Shown here piece by piece: positions 17,018-26,259 of a DNA stretch of 64,000 nucleotides. The notes under the pieces are model-generated. The model searched no databases, was not told the origin of the DNA, and saw only the letters and a list, made by a program, of their open reading frames with translations. The first letter of the stretch is position 1. Each line of letters opens with the position of its first letter. Source of the DNA: Roseovarius sp. (GTDB lineage Bacteria > Pseudomonadota > Alphaproteobacteria > Rhodobacterales > Rhodobacteraceae); the NCBI GenBank assembly GCA_029212365.1, contig JARGOC010000004.1, positions 161,563 through 225,562 on the forward strand, read 5' to 3'. The translations under genes were made by a program, and so were the position numbers.

Positions 17018-17410
17018 ATGATGGAAGAACCCCCCGTTAGGCCCCCAACCGCAGCGTCAATAGAATACCTATCAGCCCGCCTTGGTTTCAGAAATGATCC
17101 AGTCATGCAGGACTGGGAATTAGAAGTTGCTAACCCGCTAGATTTGGACAGATACCTGACGCTGTTCGCCGAAGTTATCAACAAGGATGACCTACGCTTT
17201 ACCTTGGCGGATATTATCATTCAGGCATTTGAAGAAACGGGACTGGACCTTGAATTAGATGCAAGGTGGAGGCCGTTTCTCGATGAACTGGTAGAGAATA
17301 TGGGGGTCCACGCGCACCAAATTTGGTACTGGGCCTGTTTCGATGTGGAACTTGAGGATGTTTGGAGAGTTGCACCGTACATGCGTTCAATATGCGGGGC
17401 CTACAAATAG
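17018..17410 (+). CDS. Hypothetical acidic cytoplasmic protein, 130 residues
   Basis: It starts MMEEPPVRPPTAASIEYLSARLGF and has no signal peptide or membrane span. The protein is acidic and rich in aromatic residues (QDWELEVANPLDLDRYLTLFAEV, MGVHAHQIWYWACFDVELEDVW). The base composition is more AT-rich than its neighbours, and it stands alone between livM and the convergent dxs. The size, acidity and isolated position recall immunity-type or small orphan proteins, but I recognise no family and see no partner toxin. I consider it a real but unassigned gene. Confidence 0.6.
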   Translation: MMEEPPVRPPTAASIEYLSARLGFRNDPVMQDWELEVANPLDLDRYLTLFAEVINKDDLRFTLADIIIQAFEETGLDLELDARWRPFLDELVENMGVHAHQIWYWACFDVELEDVWRVAPYMRSICGAYK

Positions 17411-17507
17411 TTTTATTAGTTTCAAAGAAATCACGGCATAGCCCGAATGTCTCGCCTTCAATGACAGCTGCGTCCGCACAGCAGTCAATCACACATCCGA
17501 AGGTCAG

Positions 17508-19436
17508 TCAGGCCCGTTTGCCTTTGATCTGTGCCACGCCCAGAACATCCAGCACTTTGGCTTCGATATCAGCCGCATTCATGCCCGCGACAGAATACAT
17601 ATCCGCCGGGCTTGATTGATCAATGAATATGTCCGGCAACACCATTGAGCGGAATTTGAGCCCCGCATCAAACACTGCATTATCGGCCAGCAACTGCGCC
17701 ACATGAGAGCCAAAGCCCCCCACGGCGCCTTCCTCAATGGTGATCATCGCCTCATGGGTCGCCGCGAGATCAAGGATCATCGCGGCGTCCAACGGCTTGG
17801 CAAATCGCGCATCCGCGATTGTTGGCGTGATGCCGCGCGCCGCCAAGGCCTCGGCTGCCTGCTTCACCTCGCCCAACCGGGTGCCGAATGACACGATTGC
17901 CACCCGCGCGCCCCCCTGAATGATCCGGCCCTTGCCGATCTCTAACACCTCGCCCTGCTCGGGCATCTCAACGCCCTGCCCTTCACCACGTGGAAAGCGA
18001 AAGGCAATCGGGCCTTCGTCATGGGCCGCAGCGGTAGCGACCATATGTTTCAATTCGGCCTCATCGGCCGCAGCCATGACCACAAACCCCGGCAGGTTGG
18101 CCAGAAACGCCACGTCAAATGCGCCCGCATGGGTGGCCCCATCGGCCCCCACCAAGCCGGCGCGATCAATCGCAAAACGCACAGGAAGGCGTTGAATGGC
18201 CACGTCGTGCACAACCTGATCATAGCCACGTTGCAGGAAGGTGGAATAAAGCGCGCAAAACGGCTTCATGCCGCCCGCGGCAAGCCCGGCAGAAAACGTC
18301 ACCGCGTGTTGTTCGGCAATGCCCACATCAAAGCAGCGGCTCGGGTAACGCTCAGCAAAGAGGTTCAGCCCGGTGCCATCGGGCATCGCTGCGGTGATTG
18401 CACAAATCTTGTCATCGCGCGCGGCTTCCTCTAGCAGCGCATCGGCAAAGACGCTTGTATAGCTCGGCGCATTTGACGGCGTTTTCTTCTGCTTGCCGGT
18501 CACAAGGTCAAACTTGGCAGTTGCATGGCCGCCGTCACGCGCCGCCTCAGCGGGCGCATAGCCCTTGCCCTTCTTGGTGGTCACATGGATCAGGGTCGGC
18601 CCCGTCGCGCGTTGCCGCACCGTGCGCAGAACCGGCAAAAGCTGGTCCATCTCGTGGCCATCAATCGGCCCGACATATGAAAACCCCAGTTCCTCAAACA
18701 AAGTGCCGCCCACAGTCATGCCCTTGAGCATTTCCTTGGCCCGCTTGGCGCCTTCCTGAAATGGCTCGGGCAGCAGCGAAACAGCGCCTTTGGCCGCCGC
18801 TTTCAGCTCCTGAAACGGCTCTCCGGCGTAAAGGCGTGACAGATACGAACTCAGCGCGCCCACGGGCGGCGCGATGCTCATCTCATTGTCATTGAGGATC
18901 ACGATCAGGCGCTTTTTCAGATGGCCTGCGTTGTTCAACGCCTCAAACGCCATGCCTGCCGACATTGCGCCATCGCCGATCACAGCAATCGCATCACCAT
19001 GGCCAGTGTCACACGCCCCGCCCAGATCACGCGCCACGGCAAAGCCCAAAGCCGCAGAAATCGAGGTCGAGGAATGCGCCGCGCCAAAGGGATCATAGGG
19101 GCTCTCGGAGCGTTTGGTGAACCCGCTCAGCCCATCCTTCATGCGCAGCGTGCGAATACGGTCACGCCGCCCGGTCAGGATTTTGTGCGGGTAACACTGG
19201 TGGCTGACATCCCAGATGATCTTGTCACGCGGCGCATCAAACACCGCATGCAGGGCAACAGTCAGTTCAACCACCCCCAGACCGGCCCCCAAATGGCCGC
19301 CGGTTTCTGACACGGTGGAAATTGTCTCGGCGCGCAATTCATGCGCCACTTGCACCAACTGGGCATCGGACATCTGGTTGAGGTTCGCCGGGGTGGTCAC
19401 CTGGTCCAGCAAAGGCGTGTCTGGGCGATCTGTCAT
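17508..19436 (-). CDS. dxs: 1-deoxy-D-xylulose-5-phosphate synthase
   Basis: A 642-residue thiamine-diphosphate enzyme that condenses pyruvate and glyceraldehyde 3-phosphate, the first step of the MEP isoprenoid pathway. Seen: [17 protein letters not shown], the TPP/Mg motif [33 protein letters not shown] and the catalytic glutamate in [14 protein letters not shown]. The ATG at 19436 has GGAGGGG upstream; the frame is open further but that part is the ispA end. It lies 22 bp after ispA and forms the usual xseB-ispA-dxs operon, which joins isoprenoid supply genes. Confidence 0.97.
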   Translation of the reverse strand: MTDRPDTPLLDQVTTPANLNQMSDAQLVQVAHELRAETISTVSETGGHLGAGLGVVELTVALHAVFDAPRDKIIWDVSHQCYPHKILTGRRDRIRTLRMKDGLSGFTKRSESPYDPFGAAHSSTSISAALGFAVARDLGGACDTGHGDAIAVIGDGAMSAGMAFEALNNAGHLKKRLIVILNDNEMSIAPPVGALSSYLSRLYAGEPFQELKAAAKGAVSLLPEPFQEGAKRAKEMLKGMTVGGTLFEELGFSYVGPIDGHEMDQLLPVLRTVRQRATGPTLIHVTTKKGKGYAPAEAARDGGHATAKFDLVTGKQKKTPSNAPSYTSVFADALLEEAARDDKICAITAAMPDGTGLNLFAERYPSRCFDVGIAEQHAVTFSAGLAAGGMKPFCALYSTFLQRGYDQVVHDVAIQRLPVRFAIDRAGLVGADGATHAGAFDVAFLANLPGFVVMAAADEAELKHMVATAAAHDEGPIAFRFPRGEGQGVEMPEQGEVLEIGKGRIIQGGARVAIVSFGTRLGEVKQAAEALAARGITPTIADARFAKPLDAAMILDLAATHEAMITIEEGAVGGFGSHVAQLLADNAVFDAGLKFRSMVLPDIFIDQSSPADMYSVAGMNAADIEAKVLDVLGVAQIKGKRA

Positions 19437-19458
19437 AAGCCCCTCCTGGGGGGTAAGT

Positions 19459-20325
19459 TCACATCTGACGCGAGATAACGAACCGCGCCAGTTGCTGCAA
19501 GGTCTCAGCCTCGCTGCCATATATAGATAGGGCGTTACAGGCCTGATCCACAAGGGTTTGTGCGCGGCGTTTTGCCTCGCCCAGCCCCAGCAATGACACA
19601 AACGTGGCTTTCCCGGCGGCTTCGTCTTTGCCAACCGCCTTGCCCGCCGCCGCCGCATCACCCGTCACATCAATAATGTCGTCCTGAATTTGAAAGGCCA
19701 GACCCAGCGCATCTGCATAGGTTTTCAGCGCCGTTTGATCGGCCCTGGCCATACGTGGCCCCACCAAAGCGGCCCATGTGATCAACGCGCCGGTCTTGCC
19801 CGCTTGCAGTGCTGTGATTTGCCCCAGCGTCAAAGGCGATGCGGCAGTTTCAGCCGCGATATCCAACGCCTGCCCCAGCACCATCCCCTGCCCTCCAGCG
19901 GCCTGTGCCAAGCCAAGCGCCAGATCGGCGCGCACGCCCGGATCATCAGAGGTTTGCGGTGACGCCACCAATTCAAAGGCCAATGCCTGCAGGGCATCCC
20001 CGACCAGAACGGCTGTCGCCTCATCCCATTTGATATGCACAGTGGGCTGGCCGCGGCGCATATCATCGTCATCCATGCAAGGCAGATCATCATGCACAAG
20101 GCTGTAGGCGTGCAGTGTCTCAATCGCCGCACCTGCAAAAACCGACTGCGCATCATCAATACCGTGCAGCCGCGCGCTTTCCATCGCCAGCACCGCACGA
20201 ATGCGTTTGCCGCCATTTGTTGCATAGCGCATGCCTTGTGCCACCGGGGAATCCCCAAACCGGCTCAGGGTGTGCGTCAGACACGCCTCAACCGACGTGA
20301 TGACCTGGCGCTGACGGTCCTGCAC
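19459..20325 (-). CDS. ispA: Polyprenyl (farnesyl) diphosphate synthase
   Basis: A 288-residue trans-isoprenyl diphosphate synthase. Both aspartate-rich motifs are present: [14 protein letters not shown] (first) and [13 protein letters not shown] (second), along with GGKRIRAVL near the N-terminus. It builds geranyl/farnesyl diphosphate from IPP and DMAPP. The start is a GTG at 20325, five bases after the xseB stop; no ATG is well placed. It feeds quinone, undecaprenol and possibly carotenoid synthesis, and its neighbour dxs makes the precursor. Confidence 0.95.
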   Translation of the reverse strand: MQDRQRQVITSVEACLTHTLSRFGDSPVAQGMRYATNGGKRIRAVLAMESARLHGIDDAQSVFAGAAIETLHAYSLVHDDLPCMDDDDMRRGQPTVHIKWDEATAVLVGDALQALAFELVASPQTSDDPGVRADLALGLAQAAGGQGMVLGQALDIAAETAASPLTLGQITALQAGKTGALITWAALVGPRMARADQTALKTYADALGLAFQIQDDIIDVTGDAAAAGKAVGKDEAAGKATFVSLLGLGEAKRRAQTLVDQACNALSIYGSEAETLQQLARFVISRQM

Positions 20326-20330
20326 CTGGC

Positions 20331-20573
20331 CTACATCCCCTCGACGGGGGTTGTGCCCGTGGGCTGGCCATCCCCATTCAGCGTGATGGCCGCCACTTTT
20401 TCCTCGGCGTCCTTCAGCTTGGCCTCGCAGCGCTTTTTCAGCTCAGCACCGCGCTCATACAGCTTGATACTGTCCTCCAGCGCCACGTCGCCGCGCTCCA
20501 GCTGGCCAACAACCTGTTCCAGCTCGCGCATGGCATCCTCAAATGACATCTTGGAAATCGGCGTCTCACTCAT
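20331..20573 (-). CDS. xseB: Exodeoxyribonuclease VII small subunit
   Basis: An 80-residue helical protein with the family signature FEDAMRELEQVVGQLERGDVALEDSIKLYERG, then KRCEAKLKDAEEKVAAI. With XseA it forms exonuclease VII, which degrades single-stranded DNA. I took the start at 20573 (MSETPISKM), which gives the standard length; the longer upstream frame overlaps the opposite-strand kinase gene. First gene of the xseB-ispA-dxs group. Confidence 0.95.
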   Translation of the reverse strand: MSETPISKMSFEDAMRELEQVVGQLERGDVALEDSIKLYERGAELKKRCEAKLKDAEEKVAAITLNGDGQPTGTTPVEGM

Positions 20574-20676
20574 GGCGGCATCCTTTGCATCATAGCTGGC
20601 TCGTGCCACCTTAATCGTGGCAGGCGTGGGGTTCAATTCGGTTGACGCGCCATTAGCACTGCTTGAGGATAGATAT

Positions 20677-21630
20677 ATGCCCAAAACCGCCCCCTCCCTG
20701 CCTGATCTGGACGTGATGATGAACCTCGTCGCGCATTTTGAGGCCGCCTCGGCCCAGGATACGGGGCTGCATGGGGCAGAGCTGGATGAATTGCTGCGCC
20801 ATGTTCCCGGCAAACGGGCGATTCTGTCTGGCACTTGGCAAGGCCAGCGGGTGGTGTTTCGTATGTACCTTGACCCGGACAACACAGCACCTACCCGAGA
20901 ATGGGCGGAGATGACCCGCGTCTGGCCACACATGCAATCAGGGCCTGCGCGGATTGCGCAACCGCTGCATTACGCAGCAGATCACGGGATATTGGTGGTC
21001 GAACATATCGCGGGCACCCCGCTGATGCAGCACATGTGGCAATCCAAGCCCGAAACCCGCGCGGCATACCTGCGCCCGGCGGCACAATGGCTGCATGCCT
21101 ATACGGTTGGGTCCCAAACCACCGTGCGGGCCCGCTCGGGTGTCTGGCTGGAACGTGCCGAAAAAGGCGCTGCAAATCAGCCGCATCCACGCCTGCAACG
21201 GCGCGAGCAAAAAATCCTCAAGCACCTGCAACGGCTGGCCCCCTTGTGTGATCAACCCTGGCGTAATGCGATCATCCATGGTGATTTTCACCCCAACAAT
21301 CTGATTGCCAATGCCGACCGCCTGACCGGCATAGACATGGGCGGATCGGCGTCTATCCCGATTTACAAGGATATGGCGCGGTTCCTGATGCATATGGGCC
21401 GGCGCGGGTTGATCCCATCAGGGCAGATGCAATTCGGCGTGGATGCGCAAGGCATTGCAGCCTTTGCCGAGGCGTTTGACCTTTCCGATCACGAACGAGA
21501 GGTGATCTTGCCTTTCATGCTGGGATGCGAGGCATTGCTGCGGGTGGAACATAGGGGCATCAAACGCGGCCGTGTGCGGCGTGCCGCAGATATGTCAGAT
21601 CAGCTGATTGCTGATCTGGCGCAGATTTAA
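20677..21630 (+). CDS. Aminoglycoside phosphotransferase (APH)-fold family protein
   Basis: About 317 residues with a protein-kinase-like APH fold. The catalytic loop is HGDFHPNNLIAN and the metal-binding aspartate follows in LTGIDMGGSA (the usual IDxE/IDF form is altered to IDMGG). An N-terminal nucleotide-binding half is seen in ILSGTWQGQRVVFRMY. Such proteins phosphorylate small molecules (choline, sugars, antibiotics), and none of these can be chosen here. The ATG at 20677 is preferred over the longer frame, which begins inside the region divergent from xseB. Monocistronic; divergent from xseB by about 100 bp. Confidence 0.75.
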   Translation: MPKTAPSLPDLDVMMNLVAHFEAASAQDTGLHGAELDELLRHVPGKRAILSGTWQGQRVVFRMYLDPDNTAPTREWAEMTRVWPHMQSGPARIAQPLHYAADHGILVVEHIAGTPLMQHMWQSKPETRAAYLRPAAQWLHAYTVGSQTTVRARSGVWLERAEKGAANQPHPRLQRREQKILKHLQRLAPLCDQPWRNAIIHGDFHPNNLIANADRLTGIDMGGSASIPIYKDMARFLMHMGRRGLIPSGQMQFGVDAQGIAAFAEAFDLSDHEREVILPFMLGCEALLRVEHRGIKRGRVRRAADMSDQLIADLAQI

Positions 21631-21680
21631 CACGCCCCAAATCAGCGCAAGGCCACCGGCCCATCGCCAAGGTTTGCGCC

Positions 21681-23243
21681 TTACCGCCCCTTGAACAACC
21701 CACCCAGAATGCCGCGCACAATGCGGCGCCCGGTGGTGCCCTTCAATTCCTTGATCACCACTTTGGTCATCGCCTCGCCAAAACTGTCATCACGAGATGA
21801 GGACCGACGTTTTGGGCGCGACGTGGAGCGCGCAACCTTCTTGCCAGAATACCGACGCCCGGCATTGAATTCGCGCTCGGCTGGTGACAGGTCTTCGTCT
21901 TCCTCGACCCGCTGTTCTTCGGCTTCGGCCTCTTTTGCGGCGGCTTCGGCGCGTGCTTTCAATATCTCATAGGCAGATTTGCGGTCCAAGACCTCGTCGT
22001 ATTTGCCCGCCATAGGAGAGGCCGCCATCACAGCCTTGCGTTCAGCCGCCGTGATCGGCCCCAGCTTGGATGACGGCGGGCGAATGAGCGTGCGTTCCAC
22101 GACCCCTGGCACGCCCTTGTCGGCCAACATTGATGTCACCGCCTCGCCCGTGCCCACATCCCGAATGGCCTCAGCCGTGTCAAACCGAGGGTTGGGGCGA
22201 TAGGTTTCCGCCGCACGGGACAACGCCCGTTGATCGCGCGCCGTGAATGCCCGCAAGGCATGCTGAAACCGGTTTCCCAGCTGGCCCAGAATATCCTCGG
22301 GCACATCGTCAGGGTTCTGGGTGATGAAATACACCCCCACCCCCTTGGAGCGGATCAGCCGCGCCACCTGCTCGACCTTATCGACCAAGGCATCGGGCGC
22401 GTCGTCAAACAACAGATGTGCCTCATCAAAGAAGAACACCAACTTGGGTTTGTCCGGGTTACCAACCTCGGGCAAGGTCTCAAACAACTCAGACAGCAGC
22501 CACAACAGAAACGTCGCATACAAGCGCGGGCTGCCCATCAATTTGTCAGCCGCTAGAATGTTGATTTGGCCCCGGCCCTCGGGGGTGACCTGCATCAGAT
22601 CAGCCAGATCCAGCGCTGGTTCACCAAACAGCTGCGTGCCACCCTGGTTTTCCAACACCAGCAATTGGCGCTGAATCGCCCCAACAGATTGAACCGAGAC
22701 ATTGCCATACCTGAGTGACAGCTCTTTGTTGCTTTCGCCGACCCAGATCAGCAAGGCCTGCAAGTCCTTTAGATCAACCAGCGGCATACCCTGCTCATCA
22801 GCCACACGAAAGGCGATGTTCATCACCCCTTCCTGTGCACCGGTCAGATCCAGCAGGCGCGACAACAGCAAAGGCCCCATTTCAGCCACCGTGGTACGCA
22901 CCGGATGGCCCTGTTGGCCCAGCAAATCCCAAAAGGTCACCGGAAAGCTGTCATAGCGATACTCATCAAACCCGATGGTGGCAGCCCGTTTGGCAAAGGC
23001 CTCATGCAGCTTGAAATCCGCACTGCCGGCAGCGGCCAATCCGGATAGATCGCCCTTCACATCAGATAAAAACACCGGCACGCCCGCAGCCGAGAAACCC
23101 TCGGCCAGAATTTGCAACGTCACCGTCTTGCCGGTGCCCGTGGCGCCCGCAATCAACCCATGTCGATTGGAATACTTCAGGCTCAACCCCTGTTTTGTGC
23201 CATAATCAGGGCCACCGCCACCAATAAATATGCTATTTTCCAA
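21681..23243 (-). CDS. HerA-like ATPase, DUF853 family
   Basis: About 520 residues. Walker A is AGATGTGKTVTLQIL, Walker B is LVFFFDEAHLLFDDAP, and downstream ITQNPDDVPEDILGQLGNRFQHALRAFTARDQ matches the DUF853/YjgR group of HerA-FtsK ATPases. The biochemical role of this group is not established. The C-terminus is basic and low in complexity (RSTSRPKRRSSSRDD). No ATG is well placed; I chose the TTG at 23243, which has GGAG seven bases upstream and gives the usual start (ENSIFIGGGG). Monocistronic; no nuclease partner (NurA-like) is beside it. Confidence 0.88.
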   Translation of the reverse strand: MENSIFIGGGGPDYGTKQGLSLKYSNRHGLIAGATGTGKTVTLQILAEGFSAAGVPVFLSDVKGDLSGLAAAGSADFKLHEAFAKRAATIGFDEYRYDSFPVTFWDLLGQQGHPVRTTVAEMGPLLLSRLLDLTGAQEGVMNIAFRVADEQGMPLVDLKDLQALLIWVGESNKELSLRYGNVSVQSVGAIQRQLLVLENQGGTQLFGEPALDLADLMQVTPEGRGQINILAADKLMGSPRLYATFLLWLLSELFETLPEVGNPDKPKLVFFFDEAHLLFDDAPDALVDKVEQVARLIRSKGVGVYFITQNPDDVPEDILGQLGNRFQHALRAFTARDQRALSRAAETYRPNPRFDTAEAIRDVGTGEAVTSMLADKGVPGVVERTLIRPPSSKLGPITAAERKAVMAASPMAGKYDEVLDRKSAYEILKARAEAAAKEAEAEEQRVEEDEDLSPAEREFNAGRRYSGKKVARSTSRPKRRSSSRDDSFGEAMTKVVIKELKGTTGRRIVRGILGGLFKGR

Positions 23244-23319
23244 GGGTTTGCTCCGATGCCGTATTATTTCCACGGTCTGAACATACAAAGTTAAGACTTA
23301 ACCGCCAGTATGAATGTTG

Positions 23320-23402
23320 CTCCGGGGCTCGTGTCCTCTTGCCTCCGAGTGACTTCCTCCCTGTCAGACTGGCCGCGCCCCCGGGTGCGGCCCTTTTTTT
23401 TG
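23320..23402 (+). ncRNA. Candidate small RNA with CU-rich anti-Shine-Dalgarno-like segments
   Basis: The stretch ends in a textbook intrinsic terminator and contains CCTCC and TTCCTCCC, sequences that could pair with ribosome-binding sites, as in known alphaproteobacterial CU-rich small RNAs. The 5' end is a guess placed after a TATGAA box at 23309-23314; the -35 match is poor. The divergent gene is on the other strand, so the terminator has no protein-coding transcript to end. Confidence 0.35.
23371..23402 (+). terminator. Strong intrinsic terminator (first of two before ialB)
   Basis: GGCCGC...GCGGCC stem with an internal CCC/GGG extension, followed by CTTTTTTTTT. It is oriented on the plus strand. 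Confidence 0.85.
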
Positions 23403-23438
23403 CCAGAGCTTCACAGTCTTACTTTTTGCATCCAAAGC

Positions 23439-23474
23439 GTTTCGGAAAACCTCTGAGAAGGTTTGACCCGAAAC
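23439..23474. repeat. Interrupted palindrome of roseobacter type
   Basis: GTTTCGG pairs with CCGAAAC at the ends, and AAACC with GGTTT inside, around a loop of eight bases. It resembles the palindromic CGTTTCGGGTCAAAC-type repeats I know from other roseobacter intergenic regions; only one copy is seen in this window. Confidence 0.5.
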
Positions 23475-23572
23475 ACTCTAATTCGCAGATTGCCTGTTGA
23501 CGGGTGATTTTATCTGGCCTAGCGTCCAGCCCATAATATTAAGTCGGCCAGTCCGGCAGGGAGATAACAAAG

Positions 23573-23604
23573 AAAGAGGCCTTCTGGCCTCTTTTGCTTT
23601 TTCA
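23573..23604 (+). terminator. Intrinsic terminator (second of two before ialB)
   Basis: AAAGAGGCC-TTCT-GGCCTCTTT is a perfect 9-bp stem followed by TTGCTTTTTC. It lies 145 bp before the ialB start on the same strand, so it ends a short upstream RNA or attenuates ialB. Confidence 0.75.
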
Positions 23605-23605
23605 A

Positions 23606-23654
23606 GAGGTTGCAGCACGCTCAACCTCTGCGTGCAAGGCGGATTTCTGCCTTG
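23606..23654 (+). promoter_or_regulatory. Two hairpins in the ialB leader
   Basis: GAGGTTG/CAACCTC (23606-23628) and CAAGGC/GCCTTG (23635-23654) are perfect stems placed back to back between the second terminator and the ialB gene. They could fold in the 5' untranslated RNA. No known riboswitch consensus was recognised. Confidence 0.4.
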
Positions 23655-23748
23655 AACCCCGACGTCACCTGCTATTATCTCCTGACTCTATTGCAGCGCC
23701 GTGTTAGAGCGCATTTGACCTAAATGAGATAGAGAAAATAGGGGACCC

Positions 23749-24417
23749 ATGCCCAAGTTAATTTATACCCTGCCGCTGATGGCCGCCCTCGGGTTTGCCA
23801 CCATGTCGTTTGCGCAGGAAGCAACCACCGCCACCTCAGACGCGGCCGCCGCTGAAACAACGCAGACAGCCACGCCCGAGACACCGGCCACCGAAGACAC
23901 CACAGCCAGCGAAGGCACGACCGACACTGGTCTGGACATGGGCCAGGAGGTCGCAGCGGCCGAGAATGATCCGACATACGTCAAAGAGACCTATGGCGAA
24001 TGGCAGTTGAAATGCTTCCGCTCCGAGGCCGAAGAAGACCCTTGTCAGATGTTCCAGCTGCTGCACGAAGATGCAGGCAACCCGATTGCCGAGTTTTCCA
24101 TCTTCCGTCTGCCGCCCAATTCCAAAGCCATTGCCGGGGCCACCGTGGTGGTGCCATTGGGCACATTGTTGACCGAACAGCTGAAGATTTCTGTCGATGG
24201 CGGCAAAGCCAAAGGGTATTCCTATTCGTTCTGTAGCCTGGTGGGCTGCTATGCGCGCATCGGTCTGACTCAGGCCGACATTGATGCGTTCAAACGTGGC
24301 GCTTCGGCCAATCTGACCATCATTCCCGCGCAAGCACCGGATCAGTCCGTGACCATCAAAGCGTCCTTGTCTGGTTTCACAGCTGCGTTTGAAAACACGT
24401 CGGTACTGGACAACTAA
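23749..24417 (+). CDS. ialB: Invasion-associated locus B (IalB) family exported protein
   Basis: A 222-residue protein: signal peptide (MPKLIYTLPLMAALGFATMSFAQ), a long low-complexity Thr/Ala/Glu linker (residues 24-75), then the IalB domain (YGEWQLKCF...EDPCQMFQLLHEDAGNPIAEFSI, with a second cysteine pair FCSLVGCYARIGL). IalB proteins are periplasmic or envelope proteins named after a Bartonella invasion factor but widespread in free-living alphaproteobacteria, where the role is unknown. The ribosome site GGGGA is close to the ATG. It is preceded by a structured leader and followed by its own terminator, so it is a single-gene unit. Confidence 0.9.
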   Translation: MPKLIYTLPLMAALGFATMSFAQEATTATSDAAAAETTQTATPETPATEDTTASEGTTDTGLDMGQEVAAAENDPTYVKETYGEWQLKCFRSEAEEDPCQMFQLLHEDAGNPIAEFSIFRLPPNSKAIAGATVVVPLGTLLTEQLKISVDGGKAKGYSYSFCSLVGCYARIGLTQADIDAFKRGASANLTIIPAQAPDQSVTIKASLSGFTAAFENTSVLDN

Positions 24418-24441
24418 AGTACCCAGACCAGATCAGCCGAC

Positions 24442-24475
24442 AAAACGTCGCTCCAATCGAGCGGCGTTTTTCTTT
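24442..24475 (+). terminator. Intrinsic terminator of ialB
   Basis: AAAACGTCGCTC-CAATC-GAGCGGCGTTTT, a 12-base stem with one G-T pair, followed by TCTTT, 24 bp after the ialB stop. Confidence 0.85.
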
Positions 24476-24500
24476 AGGTGTCTGTTATATGGGACAAATC

Positions 24501-24727
24501 TGCCGTTTGCTTGGACCTGACAACAAAAGGCCAACGTCAGCCCCTGGGGTGGCGAACCGACAGATATTTCCGGAGTGCTTTATGCCTGCAAAACACACCC
24601 ATAAGACCAAACAAAGCACCTAGATCAGACATATCGCCAGCCCAAGGGAGGGGCTGACGATGGCCGGGCCGCTAAAGCGGCTGTTAACCGGCTGGGAGGT
24701 CCAATTGTAAGGTCAGCTCTGGGCTGT
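24501..24727 (-). repeat. Dispersed structured intergenic repeat, copy B
   Basis: This is the inverted partner of copy A at 9470-9690. The shared core includes a perfect GCCGCT-TT/AA-AGCGGC palindrome (changed but still self-complementary in copy A), the hairpin ATCGCCAGCCC/GGGCTGACGAT (24633-24661) and a conserved block CACTCCGGAAATATCTGTCG. It fills the 334-bp gap between ialB and the ketoacyl synthase gene; I see nothing else there apart from the ialB terminator. Confidence 0.75.
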
Positions 24728-24751
24728 GATTTCAAAGCGGACGTTCACCCC

Positions 24752-25963
24752 TTACTCCACCCGCTTTAGCGCCAGCACCGCGTTCAGTCCGCCAAAGGCA
24801 AAGGCGTTGCTCAGTGCCACGTCCACATGGGCCTCGCGCGCCACATTGGGCACCACGTCCAGCGCGCATTCTGGATCCGGCTCTTCATAGCCGATCGTGG
24901 GGGCGATAACGCCATCGCGTAACGCCATGATACAGGCCAGCAATTCCACGGCCCCCGTGCCGCCGATCAAATGACCATGCATGGATTTGGTTGACGACAG
25001 CATCAATTTGTCTGCATGCGCCCCAAATACATCGGCCACAGCTGCACTTTCGGTCTTGTCGTTGGCGGCCGTGCCGGTGCCATGGGCGTTGATATAGCCC
25101 ACTTCATCAGGGTTGATCCTGGCGTCCTGCATTGCGCCGCGAATGGCGCGCGCCGCGCCTTGTTTGGAGGGCATAACAATGTCTGATGCATCCGACGACA
25201 TGGCAAAGCCCGCCACTTCGGCCAAAATCTCGGCCCCGCGTTTACGGGCGTGCTCATATTCCTCAAACACAAAAATGCCGGCACCTTCGCCCTGTACCAT
25301 GCCATTGCGGTTGGCAGAAAACGGGCGGCAGGCATCCTTGGACATCACCCGCAAGCCTTCCCAGGCCTTGACCCCGCCAAAGCACAACATGCTTTCTGAT
25401 CCACCGGAAATCATCACCGGGCTGATACCGCCATGCACCATCTGAAACGCCTGCGCCATGGCGTGGTTGGAGGACGCACAGGCCGTCGATACGGTAAAAC
25501 TGGGCCCTTTGAGATTGAACTCCATCGACACATGGCTGGCGGCGGCATTGTTCATCAGTTTGGGCACCACAAAGGGATGCACCCGGTTTTTGCCGTCCTC
25601 ATAGACTGAGCGGTAATTATCATCGAGCGTGGTCATACCACCCCCTGAATTGCCCAACACGACCCCCGCACGCGCGGCCAGTTCGCCAGAAAACGTCAAC
25701 CCCGATTGCGCGATTGCCTCGCGGGCGGCAACCAAAGTGAACTGCGTAAAGCGATCAAACAACGCCAGTTGCTGGCGGTTGAAGCGCCCCTCGGGCTCAT
25801 AGCCTTTGACCTGCCCGCCGATGCGAATGGACAGGCGCTCCACATCCCTGAATTCCAGCTCGGAAATGCCACACCGGCCCTCGCGCATGGCCTCAAGCGT
25901 GCTGGGAACATCATGACCCAACGCATTGATTGTGCCCGCCCCCGTGATGACAACCCGTTTCAC
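24752..25963 (-). CDS. Beta-ketoacyl-ACP synthase (FabF/NodE type)
   Basis: A 403-residue condensing enzyme with a complete catalytic triad: C162 (VSTACASSNHA), H294 (NAHGTGTAANDKTE) and H331 (STKSMHGHLIGGTGAVE). It elongates acyl chains on acyl carrier protein. The start is a GTG overlapping the stop of the ACP gene (GTGA), so the two are translationally coupled. The ACP-KAS pair follows lpxD, so it may build a special acyl chain for lipid A or another envelope lipid rather than serve bulk fatty acid synthesis. The exact chain cannot be read from sequence. Confidence 0.9.
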   Translation of the reverse strand: MKRVVITGAGTINALGHDVPSTLEAMREGRCGISELEFRDVERLSIRIGGQVKGYEPEGRFNRQQLALFDRFTQFTLVAAREAIAQSGLTFSGELAARAGVVLGNSGGGMTTLDDNYRSVYEDGKNRVHPFVVPKLMNNAAASHVSMEFNLKGPSFTVSTACASSNHAMAQAFQMVHGGISPVMISGGSESMLCFGGVKAWEGLRVMSKDACRPFSANRNGMVQGEGAGIFVFEEYEHARKRGAEILAEVAGFAMSSDASDIVMPSKQGAARAIRGAMQDARINPDEVGYINAHGTGTAANDKTESAAVADVFGAHADKLMLSSTKSMHGHLIGGTGAVELLACIMALRDGVIAPTIGYEEPDPECALDVVPNVAREAHVDVALSNAFAFGGLNAVLALKRVE

Positions 25964-26217
25964 GTCTGCGCTTTCACCAGCGTTTCAATGCCCGAAATGA
26001 TCGACGCAACCGAGGAGATATCAAAATCGCTCTCGCTTGGGTCATTGGCATTGAACGGCACCGAAATATCGAACTCTTCTTCGATGGCGAAAATGCTTTC
26101 CACCAATCCTAGGCTGTCAATTCCCAGATCATCAAGCTTGCTATCGGCGGTGACGTCCTCCACCTCCAATACGGCCTGTTCGGCAATTATCTTGATGACG
26201 CGGTCTTTGATGCTCAT
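25960..26217 (-). CDS. Acyl carrier protein (specialised)
   Basis: An 85-residue acidic protein with the phosphopantetheine attachment serine S35 in LGIDSLGLVESIFAIEEEF. It is coupled to the ketoacyl synthase gene. Its sequence (insert PFNANDPSESDFDISS near 55) differs from housekeeping AcpP and does not closely match rhizobial AcpXL, so it is best called a pathway-specific ACP. Neighbouring lpxD uses acyl-ACP donors, giving a plausible link. Confidence 0.92.
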   Translation of the reverse strand: MSIKDRVIKIIAEQAVLEVEDVTADSKLDDLGIDSLGLVESIFAIEEEFDISVPFNANDPSESDFDISSVASIISGIETLVKAQT

Positions 26218-26259
26218 GTGCGACTATCCCATCAGCGCTTTGCGGTGGATGTAGTATCT

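Larger units (their letters stand above)
23244..23748. other. 505-bp structured non-coding region before ialB
   Basis: This divergent gap holds, from left to right on the plus strand: CT-rich sequence with CCTCC and TTCCTCCC, a strong terminator (23371-23402), a long palindrome (23439-23474), a TTGACG-like box (23497-23502), a second terminator (23573-23604) and two more hairpins leading to the ialB ribosome site. Neither plus-strand terminator has an upstream coding gene on that strand, so one or two short RNAs, or an attenuated leader of ialB, are likely. I saw no open reading frame of note. Confidence 0.6.

Noticed and set aside
23439..23474. CRISPR-like or phage attachment repeat
   Set aside because: It is a single palindrome without regularly spaced copies or an adjacent integrase.
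23244..23748. Signal recognition particle RNA, 6S RNA or tRNA in the ialB upstream region
   Set aside because: I could not find the conserved 4.5S core, a 6S-type central bubble or a cloverleaf; only generic hairpins and terminators are supported.
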